This document shows, piece after piece, positions 50,750-58,305 of a stretch of DNA of 64,000 nucleotides. The stretch comes from Paenibacillus humicola (GTDB lineage Bacteria > Bacillota > Bacilli > Paenibacillales > Paenibacillaceae), in the NCBI RefSeq assembly GCF_028826105.1, contig NZ_JAQGPL010000001.1:2258501-2322500 (forward strand). The letters run 5' to 3'. The position numbers and the translations under genes were made by a program. Each line of letters opens with the position of its first letter. Positions within the stretch are counted from its first letter, which is position 1. The notes below the pieces were generated by a model. That model was given only the letters and a program-made list of their open reading frames with translations, did not search any database and was not told where the DNA came from.

Positions 50750-52294
50750 ATGAGCGGGGGGCTGCGCGAAAAGCTGCTGCGCCTGCGCGGCGCCGCTGGG
50801 CAGGCCGGCGGGACGCCGGAAGCCGGCAGCTCGGACGGCGACGGTCGGGACGGCCGGCAGCAAGCGCCGGAGTACGGCTCTGCGGACGGCGCCGGACCGG
50901 GCGGCCGCAGCGCTGCGCCGGCCGCAAGCCGGCTCCCTCACGGGGCGGCGGAGCCTGCCGCCGAGGGCCGTGCGGCTGCGGGCCTGCCGGCGTCGCCCGG
51001 CGGCCGCGCGGCAGAGACGCCTGCAGGCGCCGCGGACGGCGAAGCTGCGACGCTGCCGCCGGAATGGGCGCCGCTCGGCGTCCGCGCGGCGCGCTCCGCC
51101 GAAGGCGATTTTCTGCTGCGCGTGGTGCGCTGCCCGCTGACGCAGCGGCACGGCATCCACCGCCTGTCGGAGCTGACGCTTGCGGCGGCCGGCCTTGCGG
51201 CGTTTAACGGCCGGCCGGCTCCGGCTGCCCGGGCAGGGCGAGGGCGGCAGGGCGGAGCGGCGACGGGGCGATCCGGCACCGAAGCGGCGGTGGAGGCGGA
51301 GAAGCTGCTGTTTCTCGACCTGGAGACGACAGGGCTCGGCGTCGGCGCGGGCAACATTCCGTTCATGGTCGGCATCGCTTATAGCGACGGAGCGGGATCG
51401 TTCGTCATTGAGCAAATGCTCATCCGCCACCCGGCGGAGGAGCGGGCGATGCTCGCCTACCTGCAGGATAAGCTGCCTGCCTTTACGCATCTGGTGACGT
51501 ATAACGGACGCACGTTCGATTGGCCGGTCGTCCAAAGCCGAATGATCATGAACGGCTTTCGCAGCTTTTCCTGGGATTTCGTCCATATCGACCTGCTGCA
51601 TCCGTCGCGGAGCATCTGGCGCAACACGCTCGCCTCGTGCAAGCTGAGCCGCGTCGAGGAAGAGCGGCTCGGCATCGAGCGCGAGGACGACGTTCCCGGC
51701 TCGCTGGCGCCTGCGATCTATTTTCAGTTTCTAGCCGACGGGAATCCGCTGCCGCTTCTGGGCGTATTTCGCCACAACGAGACGGATATGCTGTCGCTTG
51801 CCACCCTCGCCATCCGATTCGGCCATTTGCTAAGCGAACGGCTCGATCTGGCGCTGCCGCACGAGCCGGAGGCGGAGGAGCTTCTGCGCACCGGGCTATG
51901 GCTCGAGAAAATGGGCGCGGCGGGCGCCGCCGAAACGCTGTTCGCGAAAGTCGAAGCCGACGAGAAGGCCGCCGCGCCTCTCCTGTGCGCGCTCGCGGAA
52001 CGGGACAAGAAATGTGGAAATTGGCCGCGGGCTGTGGTATTGTGGCAGAAGGCTGTGCGAGCCGCGGAGCGAAGCTCCCTGCCGGGATGGGAAGCGCATA
52101 TCGAGCTTGCCAAATATCATGAGCATAGGACCAGGCGGTTCGACCTGGCGCTGGCGTTTGCCGAAGAAGCGCTGGAGCACGCGCAGCGCCGTTATTCCGG
52201 CATGCGCACGGACGCCAAGCGGCGCAGTGAGCTCGACGGCATCCGCAAGCGTATCGACCGGCTGAGGGCGAAAACGGGGAGGAAATCCGGATGA
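50750..52294 (+). CDS. mrfB: DEDD exonuclease MrfB (YprB)
   Basis: 514 residues. An RNase H-like 3'-5' exonuclease core begins KLLFLDLETTGLGVGAGNIPFMVG, followed by TYNGRTFDWPV and the final acidic motif in FRHNETDMLSLATL; a helical TPR-like C-terminus follows. B. subtilis MrfB is about 100 residues shorter: here a Gly/Ala/Arg-rich insert occupies residues about 12-110. ATG at 50750 after CGGGAG. It follows mrfA by 97 bases; partner exonuclease in MrfAB repair. The next start overlaps its stop (ATGA). Confidence 0.93.
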   Translation: MSGGLREKLLRLRGAAGQAGGTPEAGSSDGDGRDGRQQAPEYGSADGAGPGGRSAAPAASRLPHGAAEPAAEGRAAAGLPASPGGRAAETPAGAADGEAATLPPEWAPLGVRAARSAEGDFLLRVVRCPLTQRHGIHRLSELTLAAAGLAAFNGRPAPAARAGRGRQGGAATGRSGTEAAVEAEKLLFLDLETTGLGVGAGNIPFMVGIAYSDGAGSFVIEQMLIRHPAEERAMLAYLQDKLPAFTHLVTYNGRTFDWPVVQSRMIMNGFRSFSWDFVHIDLLHPSRSIWRNTLASCKLSRVEEERLGIEREDDVPGSLAPAIYFQFLADGNPLPLLGVFRHNETDMLSLATLAIRFGHLLSERLDLALPHEPEAEELLRTGLWLEKMGAAGAAETLFAKVEADEKAAAPLLCALAERDKKCGNWPRAVVLWQKAVRAAERSSLPGWEAHIELAKYHEHRTRRFDLALAFAEEALEHAQRRYSGMRTDAKRRSELDGIRKRIDRLRAKTGRKSG

Positions 52295-53388
52295 CCATAC
52301 GAGAATTGAGATGGGCCGTAATCGGCTTTGGAAATATAGCGAAAACGCATATGACGGCGCTTCGCGCGCTGCCGGTCATCAAGAAAACGCCGATCGTTCC
52401 GGTGCTGGACACTTTGGTGACGCGCAGTCCGGAGAAGCATGCCGCACAGGCGGAAGCGATCGGGTTCCGGAGGGTCGTGCATGAGGCTGCCGAGGCGGCT
52501 GCGGACGAGCGGGTCGACGCTTTCGACGTCTGCACGCCGAACGCGAACCATTTCGCCGACGTTTCGCAAGCGCTGCAGGGAGGCAAAGCGGTGTATTGCG
52601 AAAAACCGGTGACCGAATCGTACGCCCGGTCGAAGGAGCTGGCCGATAAGCTGGAGAGCCGGCCGGAAACGCTGCAGCAGCTTGCGTTTACGTTCCGCTA
52701 CCATCCGGCGGCGATGCGCATCAGGAAGTATGTGCAGGAAGGCATTGTCGGGGACGTGCTGCAGTGTAAAATTTCGTACCGGCGCTCGGGCTACCTGAAC
52801 CCGGAGCGTCCGGTCAGCTGGCGGCTGCAGAGCGGCATGTCGGGCGGCGGCGCGATCAGCGACCTCGGCGTCCACGCGCTCGATCTGCTCCGCTATTGGT
52901 TCGGCGAGCTTGCCGACGTGCGGGGGCGGACGCACACTTACGTGAAGCGCCGCCCGCATGCGGACTCCGGCGAGGTTGTCGACGTCGACGTCGACGACTG
53001 GGCGATGATGCAGTTCGTCACCGCAAGCGGAGTCGTCGGGACGGCGGAGGTTTCGCGCATCGCGCTTGGGTCGGACGCGTTCGACATCCAGATTGTCGGA
53101 ACGAAGGGCTCCATCACGTGCGACCTGGAACGGAGCGCTTTTCCGGCCGTACATCTGCTGAAGGGCGGAACGCCCGCGCTGCCTTCGCCGGAAAGCCTGG
53201 AACTGCTTCCGGACGAGAAAACGACGATGGGCTTTGCGGTCGATACGCATTTCGGCGCGCTTCATCATTTTCTCCTCCGCTTCGCGGGCGAGGACCGCTT
53301 CAGCGGACTTGCGCCGTCGATCGCGGACGGCGTGCAGGCGGAATATTGGGTCGACCGCGTGCTGCAGGAAAACAGGGAGTGGGCGTAA
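52291..53388 (+). CDS. Gfo/Idh/MocA family oxidoreductase
   Basis: 365 residues. The NAD(P) motif is VIGFGNIAKTHM near residue 10; the catalytic Lys lies in YCEKPVTES (EKP motif), and the second domain has GGGAISDLGVHALDLLRYWFG. Family members oxidise sugars or cyclitols; the substrate is unknown. ATG overlaps the mrfB stop and the last base of its stop is the first base of the next ATG, so it is tightly coupled to repair genes, which is not a Bacillus arrangement. Confidence 0.92.
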   Translation: MTIRELRWAVIGFGNIAKTHMTALRALPVIKKTPIVPVLDTLVTRSPEKHAAQAEAIGFRRVVHEAAEAAADERVDAFDVCTPNANHFADVSQALQGGKAVYCEKPVTESYARSKELADKLESRPETLQQLAFTFRYHPAAMRIRKYVQEGIVGDVLQCKISYRRSGYLNPERPVSWRLQSGMSGGGAISDLGVHALDLLRYWFGELADVRGRTHTYVKRRPHADSGEVVDVDVDDWAMMQFVTASGVVGTAEVSRIALGSDAFDIQIVGTKGSITCDLERSAFPAVHLLKGGTPALPSPESLELLPDEKTTMGFAVDTHFGALHHFLLRFAGEDRFSGLAPSIADGVQAEYWVDRVLQENREWA

Positions 53389-54224
53389 TGTCACGAAGCC
53401 TTCACGCAAAATCGCCGCTGCGCGGCCTTCTGATCGATTTGGACGGGACGCTATACCACGGAAGCCGGATGATCGACGGGGCGGATCGGCTGATCCGTTA
53501 CCTGCGCGGGCGGGGGCTGCCTTATTTGTTCGTCACGAACAATTCGTCGGCGACCCCGGAGACGGTGGCGGAACGCCTGAACGAAATGGGCATTCCGGCC
53601 GTGCCGCAGGAGGTGTGCACGTCCGCCCAGGCGGCCGCCCGCTATGCGGCGCGGCGCAAACCGGGCGGCGGCGCCTATGTCGTCGGCGAATCGGGACTTT
53701 GCCGGGCGCTGGAAGAAGCGGGGCTCCGGCTCGCGGAACCGGACGGCGAAATGCCCGATTTCGTCATCCAGGGCATCGACCGGTTCATGACCTATGAGAA
53801 GCTGGCGCATGCCGTCCGGTTCATTCGCGCCGGCGCGGAATTCGTGCTGACGAATCCGGACGTGCTGCTGCCTTCGGAGGGCGGCCTGATGCCGGGGGCC
53901 GGTTCGATCGGCGCCCTGCTGCAGACGGCAAGCGGCGTCAAGCCGACGGTAATCGGCAAGCCGTCGGCGATCCTGATGAGCTATGCGCTGGAACGGCTGG
54001 CACTCGGCGCTTCCGAGACGTGGGTTGTCGGGGACAATCCCGCGACCGACATAGCGGCCGCGGCTGCGGCAGGATGCCCTTCCGCGCTGGTGCTGACAGG
54101 GCTGGCGCGACGGGACAGCTTCCGGCAGCTGCTGGAGAAAGCGAACTGCGAAGCCGACGAAATCTTCGACGATTTGCATACATTGCTTGCGTACATAAAG
54201 GACAAGATGGAACTACACGCGTAA
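53388..54224 (+). CDS. NagD-like HAD subfamily IIA phosphatase
   Basis: 278 residues. Motif I is LIDLDGTLYHG, motif II is FVTNNSSATPE, and motif IV is VVGDNPATDIAAAAAAG, with the C2 cap in between (PDFVIQGIDRFMTYEKL, LTNPDVLLPSEGGLMPG, IGKPSAILM). Close to B. subtilis YutF/AraL-type sugar phosphate phosphatases. Start ATG at 53388 shares one base with the previous stop. The frame is open far upstream but only as an antisense-like shadow. Substrate unknown. Confidence 0.92.
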   Translation: MSRSLHAKSPLRGLLIDLDGTLYHGSRMIDGADRLIRYLRGRGLPYLFVTNNSSATPETVAERLNEMGIPAVPQEVCTSAQAAARYAARRKPGGGAYVVGESGLCRALEEAGLRLAEPDGEMPDFVIQGIDRFMTYEKLAHAVRFIRAGAEFVLTNPDVLLPSEGGLMPGAGSIGALLQTASGVKPTVIGKPSAILMSYALERLALGASETWVVGDNPATDIAAAAAAGCPSALVLTGLARRDSFRQLLEKANCEADEIFDDLHTLLAYIKDKMELHA

Positions 54225-54250
54225 CCTTAGGACAGGAAGGAAGATTTCGG

Positions 54251-55066
54251 ATGCCGGAATGGCCGGAAATGGAAAACTATCGTGAGCAGCTGGCCGCTAA
54301 AATCGCCGGACAGCCGATTATCGGCGCGGAAGTCTCACGGGAAAAATCGATCAATATGGACAAAGAGACGTTCATCCGCGAGCTGGCGGGGCGGACCGTA
54401 TGGTTCGTCGAACGGCGCGGCAAAATGCTCGTCTTTCATCTGGACAACGGCAAGCGGCTGGTGCTGCACCTGATGCTCGGCGGTATGATCCGGTTCGGCG
54501 GCGAAGAGGATTTGCCCGGCCGCTCCGTTCAGGTGGCCATCTCGTTTCCGAACGGAACACTGAGCTTTATCGGGCTGCGTCTCGGCTATCTCCATCTGCT
54601 GACGGCAAAAGAGGTTGCCGGGAAATTTTCGGAGCTCGGGCCCGATCCGTTCGATGTCCGGCTGACGCCGGTGAGATTCAGGGAGCGGTTCCGCGGCAAA
54701 AGGGGCTCTTTGAAAAGCGCGCTCGTCGACCAGCACGTGCTGGCGGGCATCGGAAACTGCTACGCCGACGAGATCGCGTTCGACGCCGAGGTGCGGCCGG
54801 ACGCGCGGCTGCAGGACCTGGAGCCGGAGACGTGGGACCGCCTATACGGCTCGATGCGGAAGGTGCTCCGCGAAGCGGCATCTTACGGCGGTTATATGGA
54901 AATGCCGCTGTCGTCCGAGGATACGCGGACAGGCGGCTACAACGAACGCTGCCGCGTCTACGACAGGGGCGGCGAGCCCTGCCCCCGCTGCGGCGCCGCG
55001 ATCGAGCAGGGGGAAATCGGCGGGCGCAAATTTTTCAGCTGCCGCTCCTGCCAGCGGGACAGGTAA
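54251..55066 (+). CDS. mutM: Formamidopyrimidine-DNA glycosylase family protein
   Basis: 271 residues of the Fpg/Nei fold. Catalytic Pro and Glu are in MPEWPEMENYR (P2, E3), K58 is in ERRGKML, the helix-two-turn-helix reads LVDQHVLAGIGNCYADEI, and a C4 zinc finger closes the protein (CPRCG...CRSC). Fpg removes oxidised purines. The MPEWPEMENYR start differs from the usual MPELPEVE and marks a separate Firmicutes subgroup, so this may be an extra paralogue beside a housekeeping mutM. GGAAGGAAG precedes the ATG. nfo follows after four bases. Confidence 0.88.
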   Translation: MPEWPEMENYREQLAAKIAGQPIIGAEVSREKSINMDKETFIRELAGRTVWFVERRGKMLVFHLDNGKRLVLHLMLGGMIRFGGEEDLPGRSVQVAISFPNGTLSFIGLRLGYLHLLTAKEVAGKFSELGPDPFDVRLTPVRFRERFRGKRGSLKSALVDQHVLAGIGNCYADEIAFDAEVRPDARLQDLEPETWDRLYGSMRKVLREAASYGGYMEMPLSSEDTRTGGYNERCRVYDRGGEPCPRCGAAIEQGEIGGRKFFSCRSCQRDR

Positions 55067-55070
55067 GCCG

Positions 55071-55910
55071 ATGATGAGACTCGGCTGCCACGTCAGCACC
55101 CGCGGCGGTTACGCGGAGTCGGCGCGGAGAACCGCCGCGCTCGGCGCGCAGGCGTTTCAATATTTTCCGAAAAATCCGCGGAGTCTCGCCCTCAAATCGT
55201 TCGATGCGGCCGACGCCCGGCGGTGCGCGGATTTCTGCCGCGAGCGGGGCATCGTGTCGATTGCGCATGCGCCGTATCCGACGAATATCGCCGCTGAAGA
55301 TGCCGAGCACCGCGCCAAGACGGCGCTGTCGCTGCTGAACGATCTCGAAATCGCGGAATCGTGCGGATCGCTTGGGGTTGTCGTTCATTTCGGCGTATAT
55401 AAAGGGCCCGACCCGCTCGAGGGCTACCGCAACGCGGTAACGACGCTGAGCGCCGTAGCCGGGCGGTGGAACGGGCGGGCGAAGCTGCTGGTCGAGAATC
55501 AGTCGGGCGAGCATACGTTTATGGGAGCAACGATGGAGGAGCTGGCGCAAATCCGCTCGCTCTGCGCGCAGCCGGAGAAGATCGGCTTTTGCCTCGATAC
55601 GTGCCACTTGTTCGCAAGCGGCGTTTGGGAAGGCTCGGCGGGCGCCGCTTGGCTGGATAAGGCGGCGGAGCTGGGCGTGCTCCCCAATACCGCGGCGTTC
55701 CATCTAAACGATTCGGTGCACAAGTCGGGATCGAAAAAGGATCGGCATGCCGTCCTGGGCCAAGGCTTTATCGGAGAAGAGGGACTGAGCTGGCTGCTTG
55801 GCCATCCGCATCTGCGCGGGATGCCGTTCGTGCTGGAAACGCCGGCGGGTCCGGACGGAACGCACCGCGGGCAGCTGGAGCTGGCCCGCCGTTTGGGGGG
55901 AGAAGCATGA
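55071..55910 (+). CDS. nfo: AP endonuclease IV
   Basis: 279 residues, TIM barrel with three metal ions. Family pattern: LGCHVSTRGGYAESARR, AHAPYPTNIA, LVENQSGEH, LDTCHLFASG, FHLNDS, KDRHAVLGQGFIG and LETPAG. It cuts at abasic sites left by glycosylases, so coupling to the Fpg gene (four bases apart) is functionally sensible. ATG at 55071 or 55074. Its stop overlaps the cREC gene start (ATGA). Confidence 0.95.
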   Translation: MMRLGCHVSTRGGYAESARRTAALGAQAFQYFPKNPRSLALKSFDAADARRCADFCRERGIVSIAHAPYPTNIAAEDAEHRAKTALSLLNDLEIAESCGSLGVVVHFGVYKGPDPLEGYRNAVTTLSAVAGRWNGRAKLLVENQSGEHTFMGATMEELAQIRSLCAQPEKIGFCLDTCHLFASGVWEGSAGAAWLDKAAELGVLPNTAAFHLNDSVHKSGSKKDRHAVLGQGFIGEEGLSWLLGHPHLRGMPFVLETPAGPDGTHRGQLELARRLGGEA

Positions 55911-56230
55911 TCAACGTCTATCTGGACGATTACCGGCCGTGTCCGCGCGGGTTTGCGCTGGCCAAAAATGCGGAGGAGTGCATTCTGCTGCTGGAGCATG
56001 AGCGCGTCGGCATTTTGTCGCTCGATTATGATTTGGGCTGGGGACAGCCGACGGGGCTTGAGGTTGTCCGCTATATGGTCGCTTCGGGGAGGTATCCGCA
56101 AGCGGTCTATTTGCATTCGTCCAGCCCCGCGGGACGGATGCAAATGTATCACTTGCTGTCGCAGCATGCTCCGCTCGAGGTGCGGCTCCATAACGGTCCG
56201 ATGCCGGAGCGGCCGGGAGCTGCCGATTAA
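55907..56230 (+). CDS. Cyclic-phosphate processing receiver (cREC) domain protein
   Basis: 107 residues. A receiver-like fold with NVYLDDYRPCPRGFALAKNAEECI at the start and LSLDYDLGWGQPTGLEVVRYM in the middle, the pattern of the cREC family, a CheY-like domain predicted to process cyclic phosphates or nucleic acid ends. Homologues are often mislabelled FtsJ or cell division protein. It overlaps nfo by four bases, so it belongs to the base-excision repair unit. Activity is predicted only. Confidence 0.8.
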   Translation: MINVYLDDYRPCPRGFALAKNAEECILLLEHERVGILSLDYDLGWGQPTGLEVVRYMVASGRYPQAVYLHSSSPAGRMQMYHLLSQHAPLEVRLHNGPMPERPGAAD

Positions 56231-56341
56231 GCGCATCATTTGAATGAATACAGCCGCCTACAAAGCCCCGTTCATGCCGGCCGCGGCCGGGCAGCCGCAG
56301 CAAGGCTCCCGTTTGGGCGGAACGTTAGAGGAGGAACCGGA

Positions 56342-57124
56342 ATGATACATCTTCATCAATTGACACTGCGGCGCGAGGAACGCCAAATTTTGCAAGGGGT
56401 CGATTTATCGGTCGGAAAAGGCGAGCATTGGGTTATTCTCGGCCGCAACGGTTCGGGCAAGACGTCGCTGCTCGAAATGATGACCGGCTACATGTTTCCC
56501 ACCTCGGGCACGGTTGACGTGCTGGGCAGCCGCTTCGGCGAATGCGACGTGCGCGAGGTGCGCAAACAGATCGGTTACATCAGCCAGTCGCTCGTCGAGA
56601 AGCTGACGCTTTACGATCCGGTATGGGAAGTTATTGCGACCGGGGAATACGGCTTTCTTCGTTTTTACCAGGAGATCGATCCGGAGGTGAAGGCGAAGGC
56701 CGTCCGCATGCTCGGACGCGTCGGGCTTGCGCATACGGCCGAGCGGCCGCTTGGCACGCTGTCTCAGGGGGAACGGAAGAAAGCGCTGTTGGCCCGCGCG
56801 CTGATGGCGGATCCGAAGCTGCTCATTATGGACGAGCCGTGCGCCGGTCTCGATCTGTACGAACGCGAGAAGCTGCTCGCCGACCTGTGGCCGTTGGCGG
56901 AAGACGGGCTGACGCTCGTTTACGTCACGCACCATATCGAGGAAATCGTGCCGGTTTTCACGCACGTCGCGCTCGTTCAGGACGGCCGGATCTCGGCTTC
57001 CGGCCCGAAGGAAAACGTCCTTACCGGCGAAACGCTGAGCGCCGCTTACGGCTGCAGCATCGATGTAGAATGGGCGCACGGCCGGCCCTGGATCCGGGTG
57101 GCGCCCGAAGGAGCGGGAAGTTGA
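56342..57124 (+). CDS. ABC transporter ATP-binding protein (YlmA-like)
   Basis: 260 residues. Walker A GRNGSGKTS, signature LSQGERKKALLARAL, Walker B LLIMDEPCAGLD and H-loop VTHHIEE. The Y-I-S-Q-S-L-V-E-K-L-T-L-Y region and the absence of a partner permease match B. subtilis YlmA and E. coli ModF-like ATPases, whose roles are unclear. ATG at 56342 after GAGGAGG. The next gene's TTG overlaps its stop. Confidence 0.88.
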   Translation: MIHLHQLTLRREERQILQGVDLSVGKGEHWVILGRNGSGKTSLLEMMTGYMFPTSGTVDVLGSRFGECDVREVRKQIGYISQSLVEKLTLYDPVWEVIATGEYGFLRFYQEIDPEVKAKAVRMLGRVGLAHTAERPLGTLSQGERKKALLARALMADPKLLIMDEPCAGLDLYEREKLLADLWPLAEDGLTLVYVTHHIEEIVPVFTHVALVQDGRISASGPKENVLTGETLSAAYGCSIDVEWAHGRPWIRVAPEGAGS

Positions 57125-58143
57125 CGCGGCTCATTTGTACGGCAAATCGCGGCTTTTCGGTCTATGCAATGGAGGAGCTGAAGCGGCTGTTTGCCGGCTT
57201 CAGCCTGCAATTCCGGCAGCTTGCCGCCGGCGAGATCTTCATGATGGAGGCGGACACGGGACGCGAAGAGGCGCTGCTGGCGATCCGGGGGCGGGAACCG
57301 ATATTTTTGCGGCATGTGCAGCCGATTGACAAGGCGCTGCCGATCCGGGGCAATGCCGACGATTTGCAGGCGTTGTCGGAGCTGGTGCGCAATGCCCGCC
57401 TCCGCGGCGAAGGAAAGACGGTTGCCGTGCATCTGCGCCGCGCCGATGGCACGCGGTATCCGTATTCCGCAGCCGACACGAAAGCCGTTGTCGACGCGGT
57501 ATTGGCCGAGACCGGAAGCGAGCCGGCCGTCCAGTCGCCGGAGCTCATTTTGTCGCTGTACGCCGGGGAGGAAGAACTGTATGCCGGCTGGGGCACGCCC
57601 GAGGAGCAGCTTTCCGACTGGCCCGGAGGCGCGATCCGGTTTCAGCGCGAGGAAGGGCAAATCTCGCGGGCGAAGTTCAAGCTGCTTGAAGCGGAGCGGG
57701 CGTTCAAGCTGCATCTTGCCGATTTTCGCAGCGCGCTCGATATCGGTGCGGCCCCCGGCGGCTGGACCTCGCTGCTGCTGGAGCGCGGACTGAAGGTCAC
57801 GGCGGTCGATCCGGCAGAGCTTCACGCTTCTCTGGCGGGTCATCCCCGGCTGACTTACATGAACAAAAATGCGTCCGAGGTCAAATTTAAGCCGGCTTCC
57901 TTCGACCTGCTCGTCTGCGATATGAGCTGGAGCCCGATGCTGATGGTCAAGCTGGTGCTCGAGCTGGAAGCGGCGCTGGCCGGCGGCGCGGCGGCGATTA
58001 TTACCGTCAAGCTGATGCACAAAAAGCCGCTGCAGACGATTCGCGACGTCATCGCGAAGCTCGAGACGGTTTTTGAGCTCCGCAAAGCGAAGCAGCTGTT
58101 TCACAATCGCGATGAAATTACGATATACTTGGTAAAGCGATAA
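57121..58143 (+). CDS. FtsJ/RlmM-like SAM-dependent methyltransferase
   Basis: 340 residues. An N-terminal THUMP-like region (about 1-100) precedes an RrmJ fold: SALDIGAAPGGWTSLLLERGLKVTAVDP near 205, LLVCDMSWSPM, and VKLMHKKPLQTI with a K-D-K-E-type set of catalytic residues. Architecture resembles RlmM (23S rRNA C2498 2'-O-methyltransferase), but the Firmicutes protein's target is unknown. The start is a TTG seven bases after GAAGGAG that overlaps the upstream stop (TTGA). A terminator follows, ending the run that began at mrfA. Confidence 0.85.
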   Translation: MTRLICTANRGFSVYAMEELKRLFAGFSLQFRQLAAGEIFMMEADTGREEALLAIRGREPIFLRHVQPIDKALPIRGNADDLQALSELVRNARLRGEGKTVAVHLRRADGTRYPYSAADTKAVVDAVLAETGSEPAVQSPELILSLYAGEEELYAGWGTPEEQLSDWPGGAIRFQREEGQISRAKFKLLEAERAFKLHLADFRSALDIGAAPGGWTSLLLERGLKVTAVDPAELHASLAGHPRLTYMNKNASEVKFKPASFDLLVCDMSWSPMLMVKLVLELEAALAGGAAAIITVKLMHKKPLQTIRDVIAKLETVFELRKAKQLFHNRDEITIYLVKR

Positions 58144-58172
58144 CGACAAAACCATTCGGCGCTGCCCTTGGG

Positions 58173-58226
58173 AAAGCATCCCGGCGGAAGCGGACGCAAG
58201 TCCGTTTCTTTCGGGATGCTTTTTTT
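58173..58226 (+). terminator. Rho-independent terminator ending the repair run
   Basis: AAAGCATCCCG / CGGGATGCTTT with inner AGCGGAC-GCAA-GTCCGTT helix and seven T. Confidence 0.9.
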
Positions 58227-58305
58227 GTTCGTTTTCCCGGTCAGGCGCCCGGCCCGGGAAGCCCCTGCGAACTTCGGGAGCGCTGTAGAAGGAGGACATC
58301 ACGAA

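Noticed and set aside
50649..50753. Small reading frame just after mrfA (begins MNRYRYVLIGPATALM)
   Set aside because: It overlaps the mrfB start in another frame and has no conserved pattern; the GGGGG upstream is the mrfA end.
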